DNA of 64,000 nt from Sorex araneus (Eukaryota; Chordata; Mammalia; Eulipotyphla; Soricidae). Under the pieces are notes generated by a model that saw only the letters and a list, made by a program, of their open reading frames with translations, was not told where the DNA came from and did not search any database. Positions within the stretch are counted from its first letter, which is position 1; each line of letters begins with the position of its first letter. Positions 55,387 through 61,085 of the stretch are shown here, in pieces. Both the position numbers and the translations under genes were made by a program. The stretch covers positions 217,188,000-217,251,999 of the forward strand of contig NC_073304.1 of assembly GCF_027595985.1 (NCBI RefSeq), given 5' to 3'.

Positions 55387-57661
55387 AAAAATTAAGGAAG
55401 CATTTCTATGGGGCATGTGAGACTCTGGAGGGGATTGAGGATGGGAAGGCAATGATCACCCCCAGTGAGCCAGACGGAGAGCAATTAATGCCTTAATGGA
55501 AGGGTAATTAGCCCTAGAGGTCTCTGCTGCTGTAACCCTCCCAAGCAGGAATGACGGATGGAAACCTCCGTCCTTAACTCTTTCCAGTTTCTGTGAAGGC
55601 TCTGGGGAGCACGGAGAGTAGACACAGGGCTCCCTGCTTGCACTCACCAGAATGTGTCCTCAGGTGACCCGTGAGTGCATCTCTTCTCTGGCAGGCGTAA
55701 TTGCAGAGGTGACACTTGAAAGGCTTCTCTCCTGTGTGCAGTTTAATGTGGCGGAGGAGGTTACCTTTCTGAGTAAAAGATGCCCCACACTGATTACACT
55801 GGAATGGGCGTTCACCTTTAAAAAAAAAAAAGAAAGGACAAAAAAATGAGATTTCTCATCACCCAGCAAGTGGAGAAGCAGGGACATGGATGAGACGCCC
55901 GCCCATGGCAGAAGTACATCTTGTAGACAAGTGTGGTGGCACCGGGATCTGGCAGAAGCTGTGAATGCAGCAGGCACAGACTTGTCCCTGCCTACGGCTT
56001 CCTTCTCAGTGAGGAGAGCCCTGATGGAAAGCTGCTTTAGGGAGCCTCCTGTCTTCCATCAAAGAAACCGTCGTCTCCAAGCTGGAGAGACGGTATAGCA
56101 GGTAGGGCGTTTGCCTTGCACACGGCCAACCTGGATTCCATCCCAGGCATCCCATAGGGTCCCCTGAGTCCGCCAGGACTGACTCCTGAGTGCAGAGCCA
56201 GGAGTAAATTCTGAGCATCCTCTGGGTGTGGCACAAAAAGAAGAAAAAGAAACAATCATCTCTTTAGAAGAACTTGATCAGAACTTCCTAGATGCTGAGC
56301 AAGAAAAGCTTTGCGCTCCTTTCACATCTAACCTCATGGACAAAGTCTCAGACCCCAGCCTCTGTAAGATGCTGAGGGTCTTCTGTTTAGATGGTCTGCA
56401 TAGGGGAAAGTCTGCAGATGAACTGACAGGGCTTAGGGTGTGAAGTGTCTGGATGCATTTCCATAGGCTGCCTGCTTCTTATTGTCTGTACATCCTTTTT
56501 TTTTCTCTTTTTTTTTGTTTTTTTACGTCAAACCGGTGCGATACACAGGGGTTACTCCTGGCTCTGCACTCAGGAATTACTCCTGGCGGTGCTCAGGGGA
56601 CCATATGGGATGCTGGGAATAGAACCTGGGTCGGCCATGTGCAAGGCAAATGCCCTATCCGCGCTGTGCTATCGCTCCAGCCCTGTACACCCTTTTGTCA
56701 CTGTTGTGGGGGACCCTAAAGGGTCACTTCCAGAGGAGATGGGGGGGGGCCGCCATACAAGATGGGGCTGGGGGCTGGGCTCATACATGTAAAGCCACCT
56801 ACTGGCCACATCCCTTGTGCTGCCTGAAGATAAGTTCTTAAAAACTGGTCATAAAAATGAGCTCCTTTCATCTGCCAAACTGAAACCCCCATATGCTAAG
56901 GTGATCTACTTTCATTTGATTTGGGTGTGGGGGTTTGGCTTACTCCTGGCTCTTTGCTCTGGGGTCATTCTTAGCAGTGCTCAAAGGACCTTATGGGGTG
57001 CCAGGGATCAAACTGGAGTGAGTTGGGTGCACGACCAGCACCTTAACCTCTGCACTATCTCTCTGGCCCCATGATCTGCTTTGTAAAAAGTTATGCCAAA
57101 AGCAGAGAAAAGATGTTTAAGAAGCAGTCCACACATTTCTATCCCAACTTAGGAAGCGCTTGGCTGACCCAGGGCACTGTGGTCCATAGTCGTTTATTCA
57201 CTGCATTTGCAGGGTATCTGCCAAAGGCCAAGGGAAGCAGGATTTACAAAGGGAAAAAAAAAAATCCCTGGGCAAATGGAAATGCAGAGTGAGTGATGAT
57301 GGCAGAAACCTAGGAAAGAAATCAAAGTTGGCCCAAATTGCAAGACTTTGCTTCTCACAAGGCATTTTTGGGGAGTGGAGAAAGGGAACTTTTTATTTAC
57401 CTGTGTGGCTCCGCTTGTGCACCATGAGGACGTTGAAGCTGATGCAGGATAACCCACACACGTCACAATTCATCTTCCCGCTGGCCGGCCTGCCGCTCTC
57501 GTAGGCCACCACGTGCCTCTCCAGTTTAATGTTGTCATAATCGTTATATTCCCTGGCGTAGTTATAAGGAATTTCAGGCTCTTCTGCATTTCCCATAGGC
57601 TCCGGCTTTAAAACATTCTCGTCCCTTTCGTTGTATTCATCTTTCACTTTCATCGAATTGT
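26499..57661 (-). CDS. IKZF3: IKZF3 (Aiolos), exons 8 to 4, 5' end outside the window
   Basis: IKZF3 is an Ikaros-family nuclear zinc-finger factor that controls B-cell and other lymphoid differentiation, often by recruiting histone deacetylase complexes. Five exons join in phase to 1,358 bases, coding 452 residues and a TGA stop, matching human residues 55-509. Four DNA-binding C2H2 fingers lie in exons 4-6, and two C-terminal dimerisation fingers in the last exon. The copy is three residues shorter than human: one near [10 protein letters not shown] at the exon 6/7 join and two in CFDYNSSY. Finger 2 keeps [17 protein letters not shown], the segment known as the cereblon/lenalidomide degron in human. 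All introns are GT-AG and no stop or frameshift was seen. Exons 1-3 and the promoter must lie beyond 64000. The gene converges on GRB7. Confidence 0.97.
27760..27934 (-). mobile_element. SINE, SOR-like, diverged head
   Basis: Body intact; the B box is lost (GGATGGAGCCCAGG). Confidence 0.83.
28111..28258 (+). mobile_element. SINE, old
   Basis: GGGAGGTAGCATAAAGGGC and GTTCGTTCCCCAGCACCCC mark head and B box; the body is degraded. Confidence 0.6.
28385..28564 (-). mobile_element. SINE, SOR-like
   Basis: Reversed copy with T-rich start and CTGTACTATTATTCTGTTCC end; the 3' flank is an L1 end. Confidence 0.85.
28700..29046 (+). mobile_element. L1 3' end with A-rich tail
   Basis: Contains the G-rich polypurine block (28850-28895), GGTGGTGGAGAATGGGCACT and a terminal ATAATAATAAAAAG. 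The G-rich tract is typical of L1 3' untranslated regions. It is the opposite-strand match of the elements at 10845 and 35052. Confidence 0.75.
29170..29372 (-). mobile_element. SINE-like, old
   Basis: GGCTCCTGGGGATGGTCCTC and GGGGCTGAACCTGGGCC suggest a degraded reversed body and B box. Confidence 0.4.
29373..29693. other. Unique intron 7 sequence
   Basis: No feature recognised. Confidence 0.4.
29694..29877 (-). mobile_element. SINE, SOR-like
   Basis: Starts TTTTGTTAGTTAGTTTTGGG and ends CTATCCCTCCAGTTCCC; first of two adjoining copies. Confidence 0.85.
29880..30020 (-). mobile_element. SINE with internal deletion
   Basis: Second of the adjoining pair; the central 35 or so bases of the body are missing. 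Confidence 0.82.
30021..30820. other. Unique intron 7 sequence, locally GC-rich
   Basis: No exon recognised. A short CpG-rich patch lies at 30485-30560. Confidence 0.4.
30821..31024 (+). mobile_element. SINE, SOR-like, full length with duplication
   Basis: AGAATAATTGCACTT is duplicated exactly at 30821-30835 and 31010-31024 around an element with an A10 tail. Confidence 0.96.
31039..31182 (-). mobile_element. SINE with head deletion
   Basis: T11 start, full body, then a shortened head ending ACTCTCCAGCCCTCC. Confidence 0.8.
31183..31576. other. Unique intron 7 sequence
   Basis: No feature recognised. An AATAAAGAG at about 31554 on the + strand has no associated gene. Confidence 0.4.
31577..31768 (-). 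mobile_element. SINE, diverged
   Basis: G-rich insertions in the body; ends GTGCCATCGCTCCGATC. Confidence 0.75.
31769..33046. other. Unique intron 7 sequence
   Basis: 1.3 kb without recognised repeats, including a CTCF-like motif at 31902. The 191-codon frame on the - strand runs partly through a SINE and is not a gene. Confidence 0.4.
31902..31915 (+). promoter_or_regulatory. CTCF-like core in IKZF3 intron 7
   Basis: CCACCAGGTGGTGG matches the first 11 positions of the CTCF core CCASYAGRKGGC; the last bases differ. Confidence 0.35.
33058..33240 (+). mobile_element. SINE, SOR-like, B box mutated
   Basis: Otherwise complete, but the B box reads GGTTCTTTTCC instead of GGTTCGATTCC, which would weaken Pol III transcription. 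Confidence 0.92.
33622..33765 (+). mobile_element. SINE, old, host of a second insertion
   Basis: Degraded head with GTTCAATTCCTGGTACCCC and body to CTCTGAGCACAGCTG, where the long-body element begins. Confidence 0.7.
33766..33872 (-). mobile_element. Long-body SINE variant, 5'-truncated
   Basis: Shows CATCTCCATTGTGAGACG and GTTACTGTTTTTGGCATATG of the alternative body. ACAGCTG on both sides may be a short duplication. Tail (CACTAT/CACTGT) without poly(A). Confidence 0.75.
33925..34106 (-). mobile_element. SINE, SOR-like
   Basis: T9 start, full body, head end GTGCTATTGCTCCTGTCCC. ACAATGCTGATTT lies at both borders as the probable duplication (33915 and 34105). Confidence 0.92.
34107..34876. 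other. Unique intron 7 sequence
   Basis: No feature recognised beyond an A12 run at about 34527. Confidence 0.4.
34877..35050 (-). mobile_element. SINE, SOR-like
   Basis: Reversed copy ending ACGTACTATTGCTCCTCCCCC; adjoins an L1 end. Confidence 0.88.
35052..35345 (-). mobile_element. L1 3' end, truncated
   Basis: TTTAAAAAATCGAATCACAG, then AGTTACAAAG and CATCACCCATCCCTTC, matching the layout of the copy at 10845. A pyrimidine-rich stretch at 35135-35165 stands for the polypurine tract. Confidence 0.6.
35346..36067. other. Unique intron 7 sequence
   Basis: No exon recognised. A (GTTT)n stretch at 36048-36066 precedes the long-body SINE. Confidence 0.4.
36068..36321 (+). mobile_element. Long-body SINE variant, head to tail
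   Basis: This is the clearest copy. The tRNA-like head (GGGGCTGGAGTGACAGCACA, B box GGTTCGATTCC) is followed not by the usual body but by one with CTACCGAGAGTATCCTGCCC, GCCTGGCAAGCTACCCGTGG, TATGCCAAAACCAGTAACAA and GTCTCACGATGGAGACATTA. It ends in (GACAGT)-like units instead of poly(A). Other copies: 12940, 33766, 43976 and 46525. Confidence 0.88.
36322..36428 (-). mobile_element. SINE fragment, degraded
   Basis: GTCAGTGCTTGGGGACC and GAACTATCCTTCCGGCC match the reversed body and head end. Confidence 0.6.
36630..36800 (+). mobile_element. SINE, old
   Basis: Head (CTAGAGCACATGCTTTGCAT), degraded B box and body ending CACCAGGTGTGGCCC. Followed by repeats of CATTAAACTA/CATTAGACTA. Confidence 0.75.
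36798..36845. repeat. Short tandem repeat, 19-20 base unit
   Basis: Three copies of TATTCCCATTAAACTACAT-type units follow the SINE at 36630 and may derive from its tail. Confidence 0.7.
36912..36998. repeat. (TA)n-rich alternating repeat
   Basis: TATATACATATATATG-type units, self-complementary and able to form cruciforms. Confidence 0.95.
37017..37186 (-). mobile_element. SINE, SOR-like, first of a tandem pair
   Basis: Full reversed copy ending GTGCTATCACTCCAGCC. Confidence 0.92.
37186..37396 (-). mobile_element. SINE, SOR-like, second of a tandem pair, with duplication
   Basis: ACACACAACTTTTT flanks it on both sides (about 37188 and 37382). Confidence 0.93.
37568..37645 (-). mobile_element. 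SINE fragment
   Basis: Only CAGCAGTGCCAGGGATGGAA and the distal head remain after a T-rich tract. Confidence 0.5.
37660..37836 (-). mobile_element. SINE, SOR-like, diverged
   Basis: Body and head recognisable; ends GTGCTACTTCTCTGACCCC. Confidence 0.8.
37837..40221. other. SINE-free AT-rich block around IKZF3 exon 7
   Basis: About 2.4 kb contains no recognisable SINE or L1, in introns that otherwise carry one per 0.7 kb or so. Exon 7 (39005-39121) lies inside. The flanks are candidate conserved non-coding sequence. Confidence 0.6.
39005..39121 (-). CDS. IKZF3: IKZF3 exon 7
   Basis: 117 bases coding [20 protein letters not shown], then [18 protein letters not shown], with split codons at both ends. 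It lies between the N-terminal fingers and the spacer. The acceptor is weak (CAATTTTTCCAAACCAG on the - strand), the donor is GTAAGA. The length is a multiple of three, so skipping would keep frame. Confidence 0.97.
40222..40342 (-). mobile_element. SINE, head shortened
   Basis: GGAGCAGTGCTCAGGGCTTA to GTATGATCGCTTCAG; the B box region is deleted. Confidence 0.75.
40392..40510 (+). mobile_element. SINE fragment, old
   Basis: GGGTTTGATCCCCAGTACC and GAGCACTGCGGGGTGTGGCC remain. Confidence 0.6.
40544..40720 (+). mobile_element. SINE, SOR-like, diverged
   Basis: Complete layout with several substitutions; the B box is GGTTCATTCCC. Confidence 0.85.
41181..41338 (+). mobile_element. SINE, 5' part degraded
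   Basis: B box CTTCCAATTCC, body intact, short tail AAACAAAACAAG. Confidence 0.75.
41545..41743 (+). mobile_element. SINE, SOR-like, full length with duplication
   Basis: AAGTAGAAACCAAG is duplicated exactly at 41545-41558 and 41730-41743; A11 tail. One B box change (GGTTAGATTCC). Confidence 0.96.
41926..42147 (+). mobile_element. SINE, SOR-like, tandem copy 1
   Basis: Intact head, B box (GGTTCGATCCC) and a (TAAA)n tail. Flanked by AAAAATAGGTACTT at 41926-41939 and 42134-42147. Confidence 0.96.
42134..42348 (+). mobile_element. SINE, SOR-like, tandem copy 2
   Basis: Uses the same target site as copy 1: a third AAAAATAGGTAC lies at 42337-42348. Its sequence differs from copy 1 (GTGCATGAGCCAGG, ATCACCAGG), so it is a separate insertion and not a duplication of copy 1. 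Confidence 0.96.
42643..42851 (-). mobile_element. SINE, SOR-like, full length with duplication
   Basis: CTCCATGCCAGTTC is duplicated exactly at 42643-42656 and 42838-42851; reversed A-tail of 15 bases. Confidence 0.96.
42852..43589. other. Unique intron 6 sequence
   Basis: No exon recognised. A short CAG/CAA-rich patch lies near 42920-42935 and a C-run at 43566. Confidence 0.4.
43590..43768 (-). mobile_element. SINE, diverged
   Basis: GGGCCACACCTGGCCGTGGT and GGAGATTGAACCCAACACTC are recognisable; the head is disordered. Confidence 0.7.
43976..44239 (-). mobile_element. Long-body SINE variant, full length with duplication
   Basis: ACAAGGTAGCA (43976-43986) and ACAAGCTAGCA (44229-44239) flank it with one mismatch. 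It includes the tRNA-like head (GAACCCGGGTCGGCTGCGTG on this strand) and the alternative body. The tail reads as GACAGTGCTATAGTGCTA on the - strand. Confidence 0.9.
44345..44500 (-). mobile_element. SINE, 3' part deleted
   Basis: A T/G-rich start joins directly to GGGGTCCAGCTTACTCCTGG; B box intact (GGGATCGAACCTGAG). Confidence 0.82.
44609..44964 (-). mobile_element. SINE interrupted by another SINE
   Basis: Outer element: 44609-44654 and 44828-44964. The two parts join to one full reversed copy ending GTACTATGGCTCCATCCCC. Confidence 0.9.
44639..44843 (-). mobile_element. SINE nested inside a SINE, with duplication
   Basis: CACAGGGGTTACTCCT is duplicated exactly at 44639-44654 and 44828-44843, dating this insertion after the outer element. 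Confidence 0.93.
44965..45780. other. Unique intron 6 sequence
   Basis: No exon recognised; a short GT run (45099-45112) and G/C homopolymers only. Confidence 0.4.
45781..45958 (+). mobile_element. SINE, old
   Basis: Head GGGCTGGAGATATAGGACAG, B box lost, body to ACCAGGTGTGGCC. ATAACAAGG on both sides may be the duplication. Confidence 0.8.
46298..46478 (+). mobile_element. SINE, old
   Basis: Head with GAGATAATAGAGGGGTTAAG, B box degraded, body and (AAAAC)n tail. Confidence 0.78.
46525..46801 (-). mobile_element. Long-body SINE variant, full length with perfect duplication
   Basis: CTGAGAATAGCACTG is duplicated exactly at 46525-46539 and 46787-46801. Head, alternative body and tail are all present. 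On the - strand the tail reads GACAGTGCTACACTGCTACA with no A-run. Confidence 0.93.
46820..46962 (-). mobile_element. SINE, diverged
   Basis: GGGGTTACACCTGACTGTGC to GTCCTATCTCTTAGGC. Confidence 0.75.
46970..47130. repeat. (TTCC)n polypyrimidine microsatellite
   Basis: About 28 TTCC units (46977-47087) followed by TC/TTTC-rich sequence to 47130. In the IKZF3 transcript it reads as GGAA repeats. Confidence 0.98.
47131..47243 (-). mobile_element. SINE, 3' part replaced by the TTCC tract
   Basis: Starts within the body (CTTAGGGATCAGTCCTAGTG) and ends CTATCTCTCTGGTCC, suggesting the microsatellite grew from or replaced the 3' end. Confidence 0.75.
47565..47736 (-). mobile_element. SINE, SOR-like
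   Basis: Body and head complete (GGGATCAAACCAGGGTCGG). Confidence 0.85.
47737..48177. other. Unique AT-rich intron 6 sequence
   Basis: No feature recognised. Confidence 0.4.
48178..48354 (-). mobile_element. SINE with (TG)n at its tail end
   Basis: A TG-rich stretch (48178-48205) stands where the A-tail should be; head end GTCCTATCACTC. Confidence 0.82.
48355..48563. other. Unique intron 6 sequence
   Basis: No feature recognised. Confidence 0.35.
48564..48733 (+). mobile_element. SINE whose tail has become a polypurine tract
   Basis: Head and body intact to GGGTGTGGCCCAAAAGCAAA, passing directly into GGAA repeats. Confidence 0.88.
48734..49329. repeat. 600-base (GGAA)n/(GGGA)n polypurine tract
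   Basis: Nearly every base is a purine, with rare C/T interruptions (GCAAGG, GGCAGGCAGG, AATCAGG). GGAA dominates the first 100 bases, GGGA/GGAGGGAA mixes the rest. The charged open frames across it on both strands are artefacts of the repeat. Confidence 0.98.
49498..49666 (+). mobile_element. SINE, SOR-like
   Basis: Head, B box (GGGTCAATTCC) and body present; tail short (CCAAACCAAAG). Confidence 0.85.
49920..50141 (-). mobile_element. SINE, SOR-like, full length with (TTTA)n tail
   Basis: GGGCCCTGATTTTATT and GGGCCGTGATTTTATT flank the element; the reversed tail is nine TTTA units. Confidence 0.95.
50142..50316 (-). mobile_element. SINE, diverged
   Basis: AT-rich start, body with a deletion, head end CTATACTATCGCTCAGGCCCC. 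Confidence 0.82.
50317..51639. other. Unique intron 6 sequence
   Basis: 1.3 kb without recognised repeats apart from (ATTC)4 at 51221-51236. No exon was recognised. Confidence 0.4.
51640..51808 (+). mobile_element. SINE, diverged
   Basis: Head GGGCCGGAGTGATAGTAGGG, B box changed to GGTGTGGTCCC, body complete. Confidence 0.85.
52104..52306 (+). mobile_element. SINE, SOR-like, full length with duplication
   Basis: AAAAAGTCACTTAGAGG is duplicated exactly at 52104-52120 and 52290-52306. Confidence 0.96.
52334..52530 (-). mobile_element. SINE, SOR-like, full length
   Basis: GATTTGCTTTT lies on both sides (about 52337 and 52520); B box GGATCGAACCCGGG intact. Confidence 0.95.
52776..52905 (+). 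mobile_element. SINE with body deletion
   Basis: Head and B box join directly to CTGCCAGGAGTAATCCCTGA; the middle is missing. Confidence 0.78.
52985..53050. repeat. (TG)n microsatellite, (CA)n in IKZF3 RNA
   Basis: Runs to within about 50 bases of the exon 6 donor. In the - strand transcript it is a CA-rich tract just inside intron 6. Confidence 0.97.
53101..53214 (-). CDS. IKZF3: IKZF3 exon 6 (zinc finger 4)
   Basis: 114 bases coding [20 protein letters not shown] then [17 protein letters not shown]. The finger is C-x2-C-x12-H-x4-C type (CEFC...HKERC), as in Ikaros family finger 4. Donor GTGAGT, acceptor CTTTCAG. Confidence 0.97.
53805..53995 (+). mobile_element. SINE, old
   Basis: B box GGCTTGATCCC, CCCCATGTTCCCCCGAGAC and a TAAATAAAC tail. 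Confidence 0.7.
54045..54165 (+). mobile_element. SINE with body deletion
   Basis: GTTTGCCTTGCTGACAAGGC, B box GGTTCAATCCC, then a shortened body and an (AACC)n stretch. Confidence 0.78.
54285..54395 (-). mobile_element. SINE fragment
   Basis: GGTCACACTTGCTGGGGG joins to CAGGGACTGAACCTGGGAC; body mostly deleted. Confidence 0.6.
54396..54867. other. Unique intron 5 sequence
   Basis: No feature recognised. Confidence 0.35.
54868..54975. repeat. (TA)n/(CATA)n-rich alternating repeat
   Basis: Degenerate TATATACACATA and ATATATGTA units, about 108 bases. Confidence 0.93.
55268..55297. repeat. (TG)15, (CA)n in IKZF3 RNA
   Basis: Downstream of the exon 5 donor in the transcript, about 350 bases in. 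Confidence 0.97.
55351..55384. repeat. (TG)17, (CA)n in IKZF3 RNA
   Basis: About 265 bases after the exon 5 donor in the transcript; ATGGTGTGTGT precedes it. Confidence 0.97.
55648..55815 (-). CDS. IKZF3: IKZF3 exon 5 (zinc fingers 2 and 3)
   Basis: 168 bases coding [40 protein letters not shown] and [15 protein letters not shown]. Both C2H2 fingers are complete and identical to human in what I compared. The acceptor is a long T-run ending TTTAAAG, the donor GTGAGT. The exon is a multiple of three, so skipping would remove two fingers and keep the frame. Confidence 0.98.
56064..56265 (+). mobile_element. SINE, SOR-like, full length
   Basis: GAAACCGTCGTCTC and GAAACAATCATCTC at its borders look like an eroded duplication. 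B box GGATTCCATCCC. Confidence 0.9.
56486..56697 (-). mobile_element. SINE, SOR-like, full length
   Basis: TGTACATCCTTTT and TGTACACCCTTTT flank a reversed copy with a T-rich, partly interrupted tail. Confidence 0.93.
56918..57070 (-). mobile_element. SINE, tail end deleted
   Basis: GGCTTACTCCTGGCTCTTTG to CACTATCTCTCTGGCCCC. Confidence 0.83.
57401..57661 (-). CDS. IKZF3: IKZF3 exon 4 (zinc finger 1)
   Basis: 261 bases from the split codon before [20 protein letters not shown] to HKRSHTG. Finger 1 is [20 protein letters not shown] followed by H. It matches human residues 55-141 with no gaps. The exon keeps frame if skipped. Acceptor TTGCTGGCAG, donor GTAAAT. Confidence 0.98.
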
Positions 57662-57837
57662 CTGCCAGCAAGATAAAAAAGCAAGGCATGAACAATGACT
57701 ACATTTGGCACGATTGAAGAGCAAAGACCCACAATTGATAATTAAAGGTCGCAGGAAGTAAACAGAACCTCGACAAAGCAAGGAAACTCCCCACGACGAT
57801 GCTCACTCCTGTTTGGAGTCGGGGCCCTGGGCAGAAA

Positions 57838-57868
57838 ACACACACACACACACACACACTCACACACA
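57838..57868. repeat. (CA)n microsatellite, (TG)n in IKZF3 RNA
   Basis: About 14 units, 180 bases upstream of the exon 4 acceptor in the transcript. Confidence 0.95.
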
Positions 57869-58634
57869 GGCATCCAGAGGTCTTGCTAGCTAGGATTACT
57901 CTTGCACCAGGGGACCATACAAATCCACGTGGACCAGCGCTCACCCATCTCTAGTACCTTTTTTTCCTTTCTGTGGCTGCCGTTTAAAGAAAAGGTGCTG
58001 AGCTCTCAGGCATTCAGGAGAAAACACTGTCTCGGTCCTTCAAATGTGTCCAATTTACAGCACGAAGGTGGAGATTTAAATAATTTACCTGGTGTTTCTG
58101 ATTTTTGGCTGAGCTTTGTCCCTTCCCCTTGCGTGTACCGAAGTTGCTATGACAAGCCTTATCGCCCTATCTCTTAGGGAACTGATAAACTGAATGGAGA
58201 GGAAGCTGGCAATGCTAGCGAAATGCTGTTGAGAAAGATAAAAGGAGAAGTAATTCTTTAACTGGCTCTTCTGAAGAACAGACACAGGTAAACGGAGCTC
58301 AGCCTAAGCGAGGGGAAAGGGCATCAACGCCCCAAGGCTCAAGAGCCTAGGACTGCAGGACACCAACGAGAGGAAGCCCCACGCCCCACCCCCTGCACTG
58401 GCTGGCCTGGCAGTGTCTGAGAAAGGGGTGCAACCCTCTCAAGCCGAGCCCCAGAGAGACGATCAGGGCCAGTTCATGTCCTGACACTAGCAGATGCTGC
58501 ACACCTGCCAGATACGATCATGACAAATATGTGGAACAGGCTGATAAACAGTTGCTTCCGTCTCCCAACACTGGGTCTTCGAGATGGGAATCTATCCCTG
58601 TGTACGAAGAATCCATCACACAGTGCCCTGAATT
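57869..58634. other. Unique intron 3 sequence
   Basis: No feature recognised. Confidence 0.4.
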
Positions 58635-58844
58635 TTATTTACTTATTTTCTGTTTCTTGTTTTGCTTTTTGGGTCACACCTGGTGATGCACAGGGGTTAC
58701 TCCTGGCTCTGCACTCAAGAATCACCCCTGGCGGTGCTCAGAGGACCATATAGGATGCTGGGAATTGAACCCGGGTCGGCCGCGTGCAAGGCAAACACCC
58801 TACCCGCTGTACTATTGCTCCAGCCCTTATTTACTTATTTTCTG
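58635..58844 (-). mobile_element. SINE, SOR-like, full length with duplication
   Basis: TTATTTACTTATTTTCTG is duplicated exactly at 58635-58652 and 58827-58844. Confidence 0.96.
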
Positions 58845-59196
58845 CCGTGCTGGGGATCGAACCCAGGTCTCCGCAGAGAGGAGGTGTCGGAGGGAATTTT
58901 AGGGCTAGAAAGGAATTGGAGAGAGCATCCAACCCCACCCACTTTTGTTTTTCCAAGGACACTGCGGATTCATCCAAAGCCACTCTCCTCCTTAACAGCA
59001 AAAGGTCTGGGTGTGAAACTTCCAGGCGCTCCCACACCCCAGACACAGAAACTAAGGCAGCTTCTTGCTAAGGCAGGCCCTGCTCTCTGGGGGGTGGGGA
59101 GAAGGGGTGTTTGCAGGGAGGGGGTGGGGTGGTGGTATAAAAAAAAAAATCAAAACATACCCAGGAAAGGAGCCTTTGAAAAAAAGGATGTCCCTT
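58845..59196. other. Unique intron 3 sequence
   Basis: CTGGGGATCGAACCCAGGTCTC at the start resembles a degraded SINE B-box region; otherwise nothing recognised. Confidence 0.35.
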
Positions 59197-59395
59197 GGGG
59201 CTGGCGTGATAGTGCAGAGGGTAGGGTATCTACTTTGCACATGGCCGACCCGGGTTCTATCCCCGCAACCCATATGGTCCCCAGAGCCCTCCAGGAATAA
59301 ATCCTGAGTGCAGTCAGGAGTAATCCCTGAGTATCACTGGATGTGGTTCCCTCCTGCCCACCCCCCCCAAAAAAAAAAAAAAACCAGTCCAAACC
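59197..59395 (+). mobile_element. SINE, diverged
   Basis: GGGGCTGGCGTGATAGTGCA head, B box GGTTCTATCCCC, then a C-rich patch and an A14 run. Confidence 0.87.
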
Positions 59396-59786
59396 AAACC
59401 AATGTCCTTCAAGAAAGCCCTGTGAGAGCAGCTCCCGTGCCACAGAGGAGGAAGTACAGTGCAGCTGTGTCTGCCCGGCCCTTCATCTCCAGTTTCCATT
59501 TTCACTTCTATCAAGATCACCTTTCATCTGTTAACTGCGTTTGCTTAACGGAGCAAGACAGAGACCAGCCACCGACAGTGGGGCCGGGCTGCAGCCCCGG
59601 CTTCTCCCTGCGGGCCCTGGGCTACCACTCCGAGTGTTTTCCCAAGAAGAGATGAAGGCTGGAGGCCAGGCAGCTGGGTCCCACTCTGAGGAGCCAGGAC
59701 CCATTTCCCCCTGGGGAGGTGGGCTGCTCCCTCCTTTCTCTGTGCAGGGCTTCTCTGCTCCCAGAGAGAATGTATTAGCTTAAGTA
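59396..59786. other. Unique intron 3 sequence
   Basis: No feature recognised. Confidence 0.4.
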
Positions 59787-59963
59787 ATTTTGGTTTTTTT
59801 TTTTCTTTTTTGGGGGGGTGGGCCACGCCCAACAGTGCTCAGTGTTTACCCCTGGCTCTGCGCTCAGGGATCACTCCTGGCAGGCTCCAGGAACCGTATG
59901 TGGTGTCGGGGACTGAATCTGGATCACCAAGTGCCTTACCAGCTGGACTACTTGCTCCAGCCC
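59787..59963 (-). mobile_element. SINE, SOR-like, diverged
   Basis: T-rich start, GGGCCACGCCCAACAGTGCT, head end CTACTTGCTCCAGCCC. Confidence 0.83.
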
Positions 59964-60841
59964 TGAAATTTTATTTTTACTTTCTGGAGAAGGCTGCACC
60001 TGAGGCTGCCGCCCGCCGCCCTTCCTCGCCGCTCCAGCTGCGGGTGCTATCCCACCAACGCCTGAGTGCTCTTCGCGGTGCATGTAGGCGTTTAAAAGAA
60101 CCTCAACGGAAAACTCCAGCTGCTGAAACCCCAAGGCAGCACAGAGAAAGGGCCAGCACAAAAGGCTCCTGAGCATTTGGTTATAAAATGTTCATAGGAA
60201 CAGCCGCAGGTCATTCTGCGGTCAGTCGCCGTGTAGGGCTCAAGCGCTCGGTGCTGGGTATTCTGAAAAGATGGGGCCAGAGGAGCAACCTCTTCCCTTA
60301 CTTGGTTTTAGTGTGAATGGGCCGGGCCTAGAATGTGACAGGACACCGATCTGGCTCCACATCAAATCTTGGCTTTAGTTTTTCCAGGACGGAGCCATGG
60401 GACCAGGAAGACAGTATTTGTGCCCCCAGGCCCCAAGGGAAAGAATAGCAGTGGGACCAACTGGGCCATTGGGAAGTTCCCTGGATTTATAGAAAAGTAT
60501 CTGGGAGACTCGAAGTTTGCCTTTGGAGTCTCACCAGTTTTAGATAAGAGATCTGCAGGTCTGTCTGCGAGATCACCGGGGCTCAGCGATTCCTGATGGC
60601 TCTGCCCTGTGAATCTGAACAGAGCTGAATATCAGAACACATGGGGGACTAAGGCGCCCCGAGAGTACTCGGTTTAACACCCGCTCTTCAAATGCAGCCC
60701 ACCAAAACCACCAGGCAAGACACTATAGTCTGCTCTAATGAAGACACTCACTCCGTCCCTCGACATGCAGATTTATTGGAGCAGAGAAAAGAAGGCAAAA
60801 TACTCATCAGAGTGGCTCAAATCAAATCAAACTTGTCCTCT
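59964..60841. other. Unique intron 3 sequence
   Basis: No exon recognised. A 75-codon frame at 60369-60596 resembles no protein I know. Confidence 0.4.
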
Positions 60842-60912
60842 TTTGTGTGTGTGTGTGTGTGCATGTATGTGTGCGTGTGCGTGTGTGTGTGTGTTTGTGT
60901 GTGTGTGTCTTT
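60842..60912. repeat. (TG)n-rich microsatellite
   Basis: Interrupted TG units, adjoining the tail of the next SINE. Confidence 0.95.
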
Positions 60913-61085
60913 TGCTTTTGGGGTTTTGGGGTCACATCCGGCAATGCAAAGGGTTTACTCCTGGCTCTGCACTCAGGAATTACTCCTGGCGGTGCTCAGG
61001 GGACCATATGGGATGCTGGGATTTGAACCCGGGTCGGCCGCGTGCAAGGCAAACGCCCTACCCGCTGTGCTATCGCTCCAGCCCC
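60909..61085 (-). mobile_element. SINE, SOR-like, full length
   Basis: TTTTGCTTTTGGGGTTTTGG start, intact body and head; the TG repeat replaces the tail. Confidence 0.92.

Larger units (their letters stand above)
53215..55647 (-). other. IKZF3: IKZF3 intron 5
   Basis: 2.4 kb with two old SINEs, a TA-rich repeat and two (TG)n tracts 260-380 bases from the exon 5 donor. Confidence 0.88.
55816..57400 (-). other. IKZF3: IKZF3 intron 4
   Basis: 1.6 kb with three SINEs. The unique stretch 56251-56440 has an open frame on the + strand but no recognisable product. Confidence 0.88.

Noticed and set aside
56228-56443. 71-codon frame on the + strand in intron 4 with a coding-like composition
   Set aside because: Its start lies in a SINE tail and I recognise no relative; a translated search giving a real match would reopen it.
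60369-60596. 75-codon frame in intron 3
   Set aside because: No family, no splice context, unique intronic sequence.
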